Below are positions 34,725-43,123 of a stretch of 64,000 nt of DNA, one piece after another. The translations under genes and the position numbers were made by a program. Below the pieces are notes generated by a model that ran no database searches, was not told the origin of the DNA, and saw only the letters and a list, made by a program, of their open reading frames with translations. The stretch's first letter is position 1. Each line of letters starts with the position of its first letter. Source of the DNA: Ewingella allii (GTDB taxonomy: Bacteria > Pseudomonadota > Gammaproteobacteria > Enterobacterales > Enterobacteriaceae); NCBI RefSeq assembly GCF_044430645.1, contig NZ_JAWUDN010000008.1, positions 62,001 to 126,000 of the forward strand, in the 5' to 3' direction.

Positions 34725-35168
34725 TTACTCTCCGCGAACCAGGGTGAAGAAGTCGACGCGGCTGGCTGCCACTTCCCGGGCGCGCTGGTCGCGGCGCTCT
34801 TGTTGGGTAGCGGCCAGTGGGGCGATCAGGGATTTGTGCAACAGCTCATCCATGCCGTTGACCTGCAAAAGCGCGTCAATAATGGCGCACAGTTCGGCAT
34901 GAACTTTGTCGCGACCGGCGACATAGCTGTAGCCATAAACACCCGAGTCGAGCTGCACCACGGCGCGAGTGACGGTCATGTCACCCATCACAAAGCGTTT
35001 GCCGGTGCCACCCATGCGGCCTTGCAATTGGGTCAAGCCGGTTTCTGCGGCGCGCAGGCGTTCAAATTTTGGAGAGAGGTTCAGCGGTTGCCACAGCGCC
35101 AGAAGTTCGGCGGGCTGGCTGTGTGCCAGCACTGACATCCAGCGCTGGCGATTTTCGAGGGCGTGCAT
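34725..35168 (-). CDS. phnG: C-P lyase core subunit PhnG
   Basis: PhnG is the small subunit of the C-P lyase core complex. The 147-residue protein has the conserved RQRWMSVLAHSQPAELL start, RAAETGLTQLQGRMGGTG and the SRVDFFTLVRG end. Its ATG directly abuts the phnF stop (TGAATG), so the regulator and the catalytic genes are cotranscribed. Confidence 0.94.
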   Translation of the reverse strand: MHALENRQRWMSVLAHSQPAELLALWQPLNLSPKFERLRAAETGLTQLQGRMGGTGKRFVMGDMTVTRAVVQLDSGVYGYSYVAGRDKVHAELCAIIDALLQVNGMDELLHKSLIAPLAATQQERRDQRAREVAASRVDFFTLVRGE

Positions 35169-35897
35169 TCAGTGCTCCATTGTCAATTCAATCATGTCGG
35201 CGCGGGTCAGCCCGACGGAGTATTCCGCCACGTTGCCACTGCCGTCACAGGTGTTGAGAGTCCGCACGCATAGCAACGGGGCCTGCGGGACGATTTCGAG
35301 TAATTTGCTTTCTTTCGCCAGTGCGCGGCGGGCGTTAATGCGGGTAGTGCGGCGGGTCAGGGTCTGTTTGATTTCGGTACGGATAAAGTCGTGCAGCGAA
35401 CCATTGTGGAAATTTTGCAGAGAAGGCCACCAGTCGAGATCCGGCAGGTAGTGGTCGATGACGCTGACCGGCACCCCGTTCACCCGACGCAGCGTGCGCA
35501 AGTGAATCACCGTGTCGCCCTCTTGCCGCGAAAGGGCCGTCGCGACGTGGTCGGTGCAAGGTCGCAGCACGGCTAACAATCTTTCGCTGGTGGGGTGACT
35601 GCCTTGCTCCAGCAGGTTCTGACTAAAACGGGCCTGCGAGTGCAGCGGGTAGTCGTAAGGGCGCATCAGCACCAGCGTGCCAATCCCCTGACGGCGTTGC
35701 AGCCAGCCGCGCTCGACCAGCTCATCCACCGCGCGGCGCAGGGTGTGGCGGTTCACTTGAAAGCGGTCGGCAAGTTGTTGTTCAGGAGGAAGATAGTCGC
35801 CACAGCGATAGCCGTTGCGCAGTTCGAGTTCAAGTTCGGCAGCAATTTGCTGATATCGCGTGGGGTAGCTGGTCGGATGTCTAGATAAGTTCATCAT
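35169..35897 (-). CDS. phnF: GntR-family transcriptional regulator PhnF
   Basis: This 242-residue regulator is of the HutC subfamily. An N-terminal winged-helix domain (about 14-78, with LPPEQQLADRFQVNRHTLRRAVDEL) is followed by a UTRA effector-binding domain (about 95-235). It is the first gene of the phn operon here, whereas in E. coli phnCDE precede it. It probably represses or tunes the operon in response to a phosphonate or intermediate. Two adjacent ATGs (35897, 35894) are possible starts. Confidence 0.92.
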   Translation of the reverse strand: MMNLSRHPTSYPTRYQQIAAELELELRNGYRCGDYLPPEQQLADRFQVNRHTLRRAVDELVERGWLQRRQGIGTLVLMRPYDYPLHSQARFSQNLLEQGSHPTSERLLAVLRPCTDHVATALSRQEGDTVIHLRTLRRVNGVPVSVIDHYLPDLDWWPSLQNFHNGSLHDFIRTEIKQTLTRRTTRINARRALAKESKLLEIVPQAPLLCVRTLNTCDGSGNVAEYSVGLTRADMIELTMEH

Positions 35898-35990
35898 AAT
35901 GAAAACCTCGCACGGTCTTAACGAGCAGACAAAACCTAAAAAGTTGAGCTGGCGGGGAAGCGATGAAGAGAGAGGAATACGCTTTCATAG

Positions 35991-36015
35991 TGCCAACCTC
36001 GTTTCGGTGTTGGCA
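35991..36015. promoter_or_regulatory. Inverted repeat upstream of phnF, possible operator
   Basis: TGCCAAC (35991-35997) and GTTGGCA (36009-36015) are perfect seven-base complements with an 11-base spacer. The repeat lies about 95 bases before phnF and downstream of a candidate Pho box. It could be a PhnF operator or an RNA hairpin in the leader; sequence alone does not decide. Confidence 0.45.
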
Positions 36016-36033
36016 TCAGAATGGCCGAGCTAA

Positions 36034-36051
36034 GTGACAATTTGGTGAATG
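36034..36051 (-). promoter_or_regulatory. Candidate Pho box for the phn operon
   Basis: On the minus strand CATTCACCAAATTGTCAC agrees with the two-half Pho box consensus at about 13 of 18 positions. The second half (TTGTCAC) is the better one. It lies about 140 bases upstream of phnF. Regulation by PhoB is known for E. coli phn; here it is a candidate. The rest of the 308-base phnF-nrdG gap shows no gene. Confidence 0.4.
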
Positions 36052-36205
36052 GCGGGTTGCAGATAAATGAAGAGTGGAAGACAGCTCGCAGGAAAGTGAT
36101 AGGAAAATTTACGGGGCAGGAGTGTTCAAATTACACTCAATGAGCAATTCGAAAAGGTAAGTCTCTCCCACATAAGGAATATGTACCTTCATTTACCTCA
36201 TCACT

Positions 36206-36691
36206 TTACCTCAAGTAATGAACCACCTGATTCGAGCTGCCGCGCCAGATAAGCGCGGGGTCTTTCAGCTCTTGCACAAATTTGCCGTCCACCAACACGT
36301 TGATTAATTCGACCACTTGCTGTTGGTCGGCGGTTAATTCATCGAGCTTATAGCCGGTCCACATCCAGACGTTTTTGCCGGGGCATTCGGCCTGAACACG
36401 TTCTAGCAGATGGCGTACTGCTGACAAATTTTGCGGATGCAAAGGGTCGCCGCCGGACAGCGTCAGCCCTTGGCGGGGGATCAATTCGTCTTGCAGGTCG
36501 GCAATAATCTTATCTTCATCTTGTTGGGTGAAGGGTTTGCCCGAGTCCAGCCGCCAGGTGCTTTTGTTGTAGCACCCGCGGCATTCATGGACGCAGCCGG
36601 AGACGAACAGCACGCAGCGCGTTCCCGGCCCGTTGACGACGTCCACACTGTAATATTGATGGAAGTTCAAAGCGTTAGCCCAATTGCCCAT
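36206..36691 (-). CDS. nrdG: Anaerobic ribonucleotide reductase activating protein
   Basis: NrdG is the radical-SAM activase that installs the glycyl radical on NrdD. The protein has the cluster motif C-V-H-E-C-R-G-C (Cx3Cx2C), the SGGDPL glycine loop, and the conserved SLIWRGSSNQVV-like end. ATG 36691 gives 161 residues and overlaps nrdD by 17 bases. A TTG at 36670 would give MNFHQYY and the usual 154 residues, so the true start is open. Cotranscribed with nrdD. Confidence 0.95.
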   Translation of the reverse strand: MGNWANALNFHQYYSVDVVNGPGTRCVLFVSGCVHECRGCYNKSTWRLDSGKPFTQQDEDKIIADLQDELIPRQGLTLSGGDPLHPQNLSAVRHLLERVQAECPGKNVWMWTGYKLDELTADQQQVVELINVLVDGKFVQELKDPALIWRGSSNQVVHYLR

Positions 36692-38858
36692 TGCCTAAAT
36701 GCTTGACGCGGCGTTTCACCTCTTCCTGCTTACCGGCGTTAAACGGGCGAGCGTCGGGGCTGCCGAGATAGCCACAAACCCTGCGAGTGACCGAGACGCG
36801 TGACGGCTCGTGATTGCCACATTTCGGGCAGGTGAAGCCTTTGCTGGTGCAGTCGAACTCGCCGGTGAAGTGGCATTCGTAGCACTCGTCAATTGGCGTG
36901 TTGGTACCGTAATAAGGCACCCGCGAGTAGCTATAGTCCCAGACATCTTCCAGCGCTTTCAGGTTATGTTGCAGGTTCGGGTATTCGCCATAGCAGATGA
37001 AACCGCCGTTGCTCAGTGGCGGATAGGGCGCTTCAAAGTCCAGCTTCTGATAAGGGTTCACCTTCTTCTCTACGTCGAGATGGAAGCTGTTGGTGTAGTA
37101 GCTCTTGTCGGTGACGCCGGGGATCAGGCCGAACTCGGCGGCGTCCAAACGGCAGAAGCGATCGCACAGGTTTTCGCTCGGCGTGCTGTAGAGGCTAAAA
37201 CCGTAGCCGGTTTCCTCTTTCCACGCCTCGGTGGCTTCTTTCAGGCGATTGACGATGGCGATGGCCTTCTCGCGCAGCTGAACGGCGTCGAAAACGTGGG
37301 TCTGGTTGCCATACAGCGCGTTGATGGTTTCATGCACCCCGATATAACCCAGCGAGATTGACGCGCGGCCATTTTTGAAGATTGGCGCGATGTCGTCGTC
37401 CGCTTTCAGCCGAACGCCGCAGGCTCCCTCCATATAAAGGATGGGCGCGACGCGGGCTTTGATGCCGTCCAGCCGCGCAATGCGGGTCATTAGCGCTTTT
37501 TTCGCCAGCAGCAGCCTTTGGTCGAGCAAGGACCAGAACGCCGTTTCGTCCCGGCCAGCCTCAAGGGCGATGCGCGGCAGGTTCAGGCTGATCACGCCAA
37601 TATTGTTGCGTCCGTCATGCTGCATCTCGCCGTTCTCTTCATAGACACCGAGGAAGCTGCGGCAGCCCATCGGCGTTTTGAACGAGCCGGTGACTTTGAC
37701 CACCTGCTCGTAGTTGAGAATGTCCGGGTACATGCGCTTGCTGGCGCACTCAAGCGCCAATTGCTTGATGTCGTAATTGGCATCGGCGGGCTGGCGATTA
37801 AGGCCGTCGCGGATAGCAAACACCAGTTTGGGGAACACGGCGGTTTTGCGGTTTTTACCCAGACCGGCAATGCGATTACGCAGGATTGACTGCTGAATCA
37901 GGCGCGATTCCCAAGAGGTGCCCAGCCCGAAGCCAAAGGTGACAAAGGGCGTTTGGCCGTTGGCGGTGTGCAGCGTATTCACCTCATATTCCAGCGACTG
38001 GAAGGCGTCGTAACACTCTTTCTCAGTGCGGCTGCGGGCGAAGGCTTCACAGTCTGCCACCTGCCACTCTTCGGCTACGGCTTTATGTTTGTTGAAACTC
38101 TCGGTCACAAAGGGGGCGAGGATCTCATCGATGCGATTAATAGTGGTGCCGCCATAAATATGGCTGGCGACCTGAGCGATAATCTGCGCCGTGACCGCCG
38201 TTGCGGTGGAAATTGACTTAGGAGTGTCAATTTCCGCATTGCCCATTTTGAAACCCTTGGTCAACATGCCTTTTAGGTCAATCAGCATGCAGTTAAACAT
38301 CGGGAAGAAGGGCGAATAGTCGAGGTCGTGATAGTGAATTTCACCGCGCTCGTGTGCCAAAACCACGTCGCGAGGCAAAATATGCTGCTTGGCGTAGTGC
38401 TTGGCGACAATGCCCGCCAGCAGGTCGCGCTGGGTGGGAATGACTTTGCTGTCTTTATTGGCATTCTCGTTGAGCAGCGCCACGTTGCTTTGCTCGACTA
38501 GCCCGCGAATCTCCTGATTCAGCCTGCCGCGCAGCTCGCGCGTCACATCGCGGTCATGGCGATATTCAATATAGGCGCGGGCGAGTTTTTTGTACGGGCC
38601 GGACATCAGCTGGTTTTCCACCGCGTCTTGGATCTCATTGATATCCACCTGCGATTTATCCAGCAGCGCCTCACTCACCACTCTGGCGACCTGTTGGCAA
38701 TACTCTGCGTTATCGATACTGGCCGCACTCGCCGCGCGGCTGACAGCTTGATAAATCAGGCTGCTATCGAAAGGCACTTTGCACCCGTCCCGTTTGATGA
38801 CGATCGGCAGTTGGTGGGGGGTATTGACGGGATCGGATTTCAACAGGTCAGCCTTCAC
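36675..38858 (-). CDS. nrdD: Anaerobic ribonucleoside-triphosphate reductase
   Basis: NrdD is the class III reductase that makes dNTPs without oxygen. The 727-residue protein has an N-terminal ATP-cone (KRDGCKVPF onwards), the catalytic barrel, a zinc-binding four-cysteine set (ECYECHFTGEF and CPKCGNH), and the glycyl-radical motif RVCGYLGSPDARP with the radical glycine at 696. The start is GTG 38858, supported by AAAAGGAG eight bases upstream. This gives about 15 more N-terminal residues than E. coli. The upstream region carries NrdR- and FNR-like sites. Confidence 0.97.
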   Translation of the reverse strand: MKADLLKSDPVNTPHQLPIVIKRDGCKVPFDSSLIYQAVSRAASAASIDNAEYCQQVARVVSEALLDKSQVDINEIQDAVENQLMSGPYKKLARAYIEYRHDRDVTRELRGRLNQEIRGLVEQSNVALLNENANKDSKVIPTQRDLLAGIVAKHYAKQHILPRDVVLAHERGEIHYHDLDYSPFFPMFNCMLIDLKGMLTKGFKMGNAEIDTPKSISTATAVTAQIIAQVASHIYGGTTINRIDEILAPFVTESFNKHKAVAEEWQVADCEAFARSRTEKECYDAFQSLEYEVNTLHTANGQTPFVTFGFGLGTSWESRLIQQSILRNRIAGLGKNRKTAVFPKLVFAIRDGLNRQPADANYDIKQLALECASKRMYPDILNYEQVVKVTGSFKTPMGCRSFLGVYEENGEMQHDGRNNIGVISLNLPRIALEAGRDETAFWSLLDQRLLLAKKALMTRIARLDGIKARVAPILYMEGACGVRLKADDDIAPIFKNGRASISLGYIGVHETINALYGNQTHVFDAVQLREKAIAIVNRLKEATEAWKEETGYGFSLYSTPSENLCDRFCRLDAAEFGLIPGVTDKSYYTNSFHLDVEKKVNPYQKLDFEAPYPPLSNGGFICYGEYPNLQHNLKALEDVWDYSYSRVPYYGTNTPIDECYECHFTGEFDCTSKGFTCPKCGNHEPSRVSVTRRVCGYLGSPDARPFNAGKQEEVKRRVKHLGNGQLG

Positions 38859-38963
38859 AATTTAACTCCTTTTAGGCGCAATGCCGCACTGCTCAAGGCC
38901 TGGAGCCTTACCAGCAGAGAATAGTGCATAACGCTATATGTTGGGTTGTTTTTCTTAATCGGC

Positions 38964-38979
38964 CCACAATATATAGTCT
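38964..38979. promoter_or_regulatory. NrdR box upstream of nrdD
   Basis: CCACAATATATAGTCT matches the palindromic NrdR box consensus (acaCwAtATaTwGtgt) at 14 of 16 positions, about 105 bases before nrdD. A second, weaker box may lie at 38929-38944 (about nine of 16). The pair spacing of 35 bases is longer than the usual 31-32. Confidence 0.6.
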
Positions 38980-39015
38980 ATAAAGAATTTCTGTATTCTT
39001 GAAATACGCCTTCCC

Positions 39016-39029
39016 TTGACCTAAAACAA
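39016..39029. promoter_or_regulatory. Candidate FNR site upstream of nrdD
   Basis: TTGACCTAAAACAA matches the FNR consensus TTGAT-N4-ATCAA at eight of ten positions. It sits upstream of the NrdR box, where an anaerobic activator would be expected. The rest of this 438-base divergent region, up to the plus-strand reductase gene, shows only A+T-rich promoter-like sequence. Confidence 0.5.
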
Positions 39030-39296
39030 AGATTCCCCGCATAAGTTTATAGAATGAGCAAACGGCCAAAACGGCCTGTTAAATGGCGTAAAAATTGCTT
39101 CCTTTTAAAGCAGTTATCGAGGTCACATTTCCCTGCAAATTGCCTGCAATAAGAGAAAGTGCGGTGTCGGTTTGCTTGATACTTTAGGTTTAAACTGAAT
39201 TGACCGCTGAGGGTCTACAGGGCAGGGCGCGGACATGAAAAGATAGCCTCAACAGGCAGAGCGATGCCTCTCTTATTACCTCTTGAGGAAGTGAAT

Positions 39297-39824
39297 ATGT
39301 CATCGATTTTAGTGTTGAGCGCCCACCGCACGCCGGACCAGTCTCGTATCAATAAGGCGCAGGTCGCCGCGCTGCGCGAGGTTCCGGGCATCACCGTGCA
39401 CGAACTAATGCGTGAATATCCAGACTATAAAATCGACGTGGCGCGTGAGCACGAGTTGCTGAAAAACCACCAGCACATCGTCATGATGTTCCCGTTTTTC
39501 TGGTATAGCTCACCGGCGATTTTGAAAGAGTGGGAAGACGCGGTATTAACCTACGGTTTCGCCTACGGTACCAACGGCACGGCGTTGCAGGGTAAGACTT
39601 TGCAGGTGATTGTTTCGACGGGTGGTGATGAAAAGGCTTATACGCCAGAGGGTTACAATCGTTATCCGGCCAAAGACCAGCTGTTGCCGTTCCACGCCGT
39701 GGCTAATCGTACTGGCATGGATTGGCTGGAGCCGCTATTGATCCAAGGCGCGAACAACATGACTGACGAACAGGTGCCGCATCATGTTGAACGCACTCTG
39801 GCATTACTAAAAAGCCAGCTTTAA
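39297..39824 (+). CDS. Flavodoxin-fold NAD(P)H-quinone oxidoreductase (KefF/MdaB-like)
   Basis: This 175-residue protein belongs to the Flavodoxin_2 family. LVLSAHRTPDQSRINKA forms the FMN/FAD phosphate loop, MMFPFFWYSSPAILKEWEDAVLTYGFAYG is the conserved active-site helix (read in two parts), and the GGDEKAY segment follows. KefF and YheR are relatives that activate potassium efflux and reduce quinones. Here there is no kef antiporter next to it, so a stand-alone quinone reductase is more likely. I chose ATG 39297, after GAGGAAG. It is divergent from nrdD. Confidence 0.88.
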   Translation: MSSILVLSAHRTPDQSRINKAQVAALREVPGITVHELMREYPDYKIDVAREHELLKNHQHIVMMFPFFWYSSPAILKEWEDAVLTYGFAYGTNGTALQGKTLQVIVSTGGDEKAYTPEGYNRYPAKDQLLPFHAVANRTGMDWLEPLLIQGANNMTDEQVPHHVERTLALLKSQL

Positions 39825-39836
39825 TCGCGCTGGCTC
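39810..39836 (-). terminator. Terminator of the tre operon
   Basis: AGCCAGC (39814-39820) and GCTGGCT (39830-39836) form a seven-pair stem. Read on the minus strand it runs into five T residues (39814-39810). It overlaps the 3' end of the convergent reductase gene. Confidence 0.7.
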
Positions 39837-39848
39837 TGAGCTACTGCT

Positions 39849-41486
39849 TTATAACAAATAGAGGCACTCGTACGGTCGCAGGCAGTTAGCGATCGGCGCA
39901 TCAGCATAGTTGCTGAAGATAGGTGCCTGTTTTTGCGTATCAAGATTGAGGATCTGCTGCTCGTCGCTGAGGTTAGCAATCACCGTCAGCTGCTCGCCGT
40001 GCCAGGTACGGCGATAGCACCAAAGGTGAGGGTTATCCGGCAGCAGGTCTTGATAATCACCGTGAGTCAGCACCGGCAGCTCTTTGCGCAGGCGAATCAG
40101 ATACTGATAGGTGTAAAACACCGAATCCGTATCCGCCAGTGCCTGCTCGGTGTTGATGTGGGTGTAATTCTCGCTCGGCGTGATCCACGGCGTCCCGGTG
40201 GTGAAGCCCGCATTGGCTGAGGCGTCCCATTGCATCGGCGTCCGGCCATTGTCGCGGGATTTCGAGGCCAAAATCTCCAGCAGTTCTGCCTCGTTTCGGC
40301 CACTGGCCTTCAGCTCAGCAAACATGTTCAGGCTTTCCACATCGCGGTATTGCTCAAGATGCTGGTAGCCCGGATTGGTCATCCCCAGCTCTTCACCCTG
40401 ATAGATGTAAGGCGTGCCCTGCATGCCGTGCAGCACCATCGCCAGCATCTTGGCGGCAGGCACGCGCAGCTTACCGTTTTCACCAAAGCGGCTCACGATG
40501 CGCGGCTGGTCGTGGTTACACCAGAACAGCGCATTCCACGCGTGGCCGTGCATCCCTTGCTGCCACTCATTGAAAATCTGCTTGAGCTGCACGAAGTCTG
40601 GCGCGGCCTTGGTCCACTTCTCACCGTTGGGATAGTCCACTTTCAGGTGGTGGAAGTTGAAGGTCATCGACAGCTCGCTGCCATCGTTGGCGGCGTATTT
40701 GCGGCAGTGCTCCAGCTTGGTTGACGACATTTCGCCGACGGTCATCAGGCCCAGCGGCTTGAAGACGTCGCGGCTGAATTCTTGCAGGAACTCGTGAATA
40801 CGCGGGCCATCAGTGTAGAAACGGCGGCCATCGCCGATGTCGTCGGACGGGAAATCCTGCTGCTTGGAAATCAGGTTGATCACGTCGAGACGCAGGCCAT
40901 CCACCCCTTTTTCCGCCCAGAATTGGCAGATCTTTTTCAGTGCTTCGCGTACCGGCGGGTGCTCCCAGTTAAGGTCCGCCTGCTCGCTGGCGAACAGATG
41001 CAGATAGTACTGCTCGCTCGCCTCGTGCCACTGCCACGCGCCGCCGCCAAACTTGGAACGCCAGTTATTTGGTGGACCTCCGGCGCTGTCGCCATCGCGC
41101 CAGATGTAGTAATCGCGATAAGGACTGGCGGGATCCTGTGCCTGTTTAAACCACTCGTGATGGGTCGAAGAGTGGTTAAACACCATGTCCATAACAATGC
41201 GGATCCCGCGGCGATGGGCTTCGGTGGTTAAATTCTCGAAATCTTCCAGCGTACCGTAATCCGGGTCGATGGCGCAGTAATCGGCCACGTCGTAGCCGTT
41301 ATCAATCTGCGGGGAAACGTACATTGGCGTTATCCACAGCGCATCAACGCCGAGGGTTTTCAGGTAGTCCAGACGGCGGGTGATACCGTTGATATCCCCC
41401 ATGCCGTTGCCGGTGGTGTCCTGAAAGCTCTTCGGGTAAATCTGGTAAATCACGCCGTTTTTCCACCACGGCAATTCACTGCTCAT
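39849..41486 (-). CDS. treC: Trehalose-6-phosphate hydrolase
   Basis: TreC splits trehalose-6-phosphate, delivered by TreB, into glucose and glucose-6-phosphate in the cytoplasm. The 545-residue GH13 protein has the catalytic residues in place: Asp201 in GLRLDVINL, Glu252 in TVGEMSS and Asp326 in NHDQPR. The ATG has AAGGAT upstream. It follows treB by 33 bases and is the last gene of the operon before a terminator. Confidence 0.96.
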   Translation of the reverse strand: MSSELPWWKNGVIYQIYPKSFQDTTGNGMGDINGITRRLDYLKTLGVDALWITPMYVSPQIDNGYDVADYCAIDPDYGTLEDFENLTTEAHRRGIRIVMDMVFNHSSTHHEWFKQAQDPASPYRDYYIWRDGDSAGGPPNNWRSKFGGGAWQWHEASEQYYLHLFASEQADLNWEHPPVREALKKICQFWAEKGVDGLRLDVINLISKQQDFPSDDIGDGRRFYTDGPRIHEFLQEFSRDVFKPLGLMTVGEMSSTKLEHCRKYAANDGSELSMTFNFHHLKVDYPNGEKWTKAAPDFVQLKQIFNEWQQGMHGHAWNALFWCNHDQPRIVSRFGENGKLRVPAAKMLAMVLHGMQGTPYIYQGEELGMTNPGYQHLEQYRDVESLNMFAELKASGRNEAELLEILASKSRDNGRTPMQWDASANAGFTTGTPWITPSENYTHINTEQALADTDSVFYTYQYLIRLRKELPVLTHGDYQDLLPDNPHLWCYRRTWHGEQLTVIANLSDEQQILNLDTQKQAPIFSNYADAPIANCLRPYECLYLL

Positions 41487-41519
41487 CGTCTTATCCTTTT
41501 CTTAATGCGTCATCTTTTA

Positions 41520-42938
41520 CTAAACAATCGCCAGCTCGCCTTTACGCGCTTTACGCTTGTAAACCAGTACCGTCAGAATGATTGGAATGACAGTAGCGAC
41601 CAGCATTGCCAGTGCGAATACGCCCCAGAACTGCGGTTTAATGGACAGAATGCCCGGCAGGCCGCCAACGCCGATACCGTTAGCCGTGACGCCGCTCAGG
41701 CCACAAATCAGGGAGGCCACTGCGGAGCCAATCATCGCGCAGAGCATTGGGAAGCGGTATTTCAGGTTGATACCGTACATCGCCGGTTCGGTTACGCCGA
41801 GGAAGGCGGAGATGGCGGCCGGGACTGAAACTTCGCGCTCGTTGTGTTTCTTAGAAGCAATAATGATGCCGACTACCGCCGCCGCCTGCGCGATGTTGGA
41901 GATAGCAATCAGCGGCCAAACTGGCGTGCCGCCGGTGCTCTGCACCATCTGCATGTCGATAGCCAACGTGGTCTGGTGCACGCCAGTGATAACCAGAGGT
42001 GCATAGAGGAAGCCAAACAGGGCGGCGCCAATCGGCGCGAAGCTGCCGGTCATCACGGCTTTCACCGCCCATGCCACGCCATCACCAATCATGCGGCCAA
42101 ATGGACCAATCAGGGTGTGGGCCAGGAACACCGCGAGGATCAGCGACACCACTGGCACGATGACCAAATAAAGGTAGTTCGGCACGATTTTCTTCAGGGC
42201 GTTTTCGATAATGGCTAATGCCATACCCGCTAGCATAGAAGGAATGACCTGCGCCTGATAACCCACTTTCTCAATGGTGAACCAGCCGAAGTTCCACACT
42301 TCAGGAATTTGCTGGCCGAGGTTGTAGGAGTTCATCAGCTGCGGGGAAACCAGCGTGATACCCAGCACGATACCGAGGATTTCGGTGCCGCCCATTTTCT
42401 TCACCGTGGACCAACACACTGCCACTGGCAGGAACATGAAGATGGCTTCACCCAGCAACCACAGGAAGTCGTAGATGGTTTTCCACATCGGGTGCATCTG
42501 GGCCAGCGTCTGGCCGCCGCTCATCGGGATATCACCGATGACGTTGCGGAAACCTAAAATCAAACCGCCGCTGATAAGAGCAGGCAGCAGTGGGAAGAAG
42601 ATCTCAGCGAAGTGCGAAATGCCGCGCTCCACCCAGCTCATGTTCTGGCGGGCAGCCACTTTGGCGGCCTCTTTGCCGGTGTCATCTTTGCCGCTGCTGG
42701 CGATCAGGGCTTTGTAGTAATCGTCAACTTCAGGACCAATAACCACCTGGAACTGTCCGGCATTGGTGAAACACCCTTTGACCATTGGCAGTTCTTCAAT
42801 GGCTTTCGGATCGGCTTTCTCTGGATTATTTAATACGAAGCGCAGGCGGGTAATACAGTGCGTGACCGTGGCGATATTTTCGCTTCCGCCGACCAGCTCT
42901 ATTAGCCGATTAACAGCTTGCTGATTTACTTTGCTCAT
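41520..42938 (-). CDS. treB: PTS trehalose-specific EIIBC component
   Basis: TreB imports and phosphorylates trehalose. The 472-residue protein has an N-terminal IIB domain with the phosphocysteine at residue 28 (ATVTHCITRLRF) and a membrane IIC domain of about ten helices containing the GVTEPAMYG motif. There is no IIA domain, so it must use the glucose IIA protein Crr, as in E. coli. The ATG has AAGG upstream. The promoter region holds a TreR-type operator. Confidence 0.96.
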   Translation of the reverse strand: MSKVNQQAVNRLIELVGGSENIATVTHCITRLRFVLNNPEKADPKAIEELPMVKGCFTNAGQFQVVIGPEVDDYYKALIASSGKDDTGKEAAKVAARQNMSWVERGISHFAEIFFPLLPALISGGLILGFRNVIGDIPMSGGQTLAQMHPMWKTIYDFLWLLGEAIFMFLPVAVCWSTVKKMGGTEILGIVLGITLVSPQLMNSYNLGQQIPEVWNFGWFTIEKVGYQAQVIPSMLAGMALAIIENALKKIVPNYLYLVIVPVVSLILAVFLAHTLIGPFGRMIGDGVAWAVKAVMTGSFAPIGAALFGFLYAPLVITGVHQTTLAIDMQMVQSTGGTPVWPLIAISNIAQAAAVVGIIIASKKHNEREVSVPAAISAFLGVTEPAMYGINLKYRFPMLCAMIGSAVASLICGLSGVTANGIGVGGLPGILSIKPQFWGVFALAMLVATVIPIILTVLVYKRKARKGELAIV

Positions 42939-43049
42939 GGATTGACCTTATGTTCCCTTTGTACCTGACGCTAAGGAGGAGCCAAGGACGCTAGGGATAT
43001 TGTGATTGTCGTTAGGGTACATTTCGACCTTTAGCATAGCCAAACCTAT

Positions 43050-43073
43050 GGGAACTTGTCTGGGAACGTTCCC
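43050..43073. promoter_or_regulatory. TreR operator at the treB promoter
   Basis: GGGAACGTTCCC (43062-43073) is a perfect 12-base palindrome with the central CG typical of LacI-family sites. An extra half-site GGGAAC lies 12 bases away at 43050-43055. Both are about 110-135 bases upstream of treB, next to a weak promoter (AGACAA, 17 bases, TATGCT on the minus strand). Confidence 0.75.
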
Positions 43074-43123
43074 GGTTTTAAGCGGTAGATCACAATTTTT
43101 CTGCATGACTCAAAGTGAGGTAT

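Noticed and set aside
36192..36213. Direct repeat TTTACCTCA twice, 13 bases apart, at the end of nrdG
   Set aside because: It is short, partly coding for the nrdG C-terminus, and has no further copies nearby. Chance is sufficient.
43021..43123. CRP site in the treB upstream region (TGTGA near 43090)
   Set aside because: Only one half-site, TGTGA on the minus strand, is present. The partner half does not match, so I did not annotate it.
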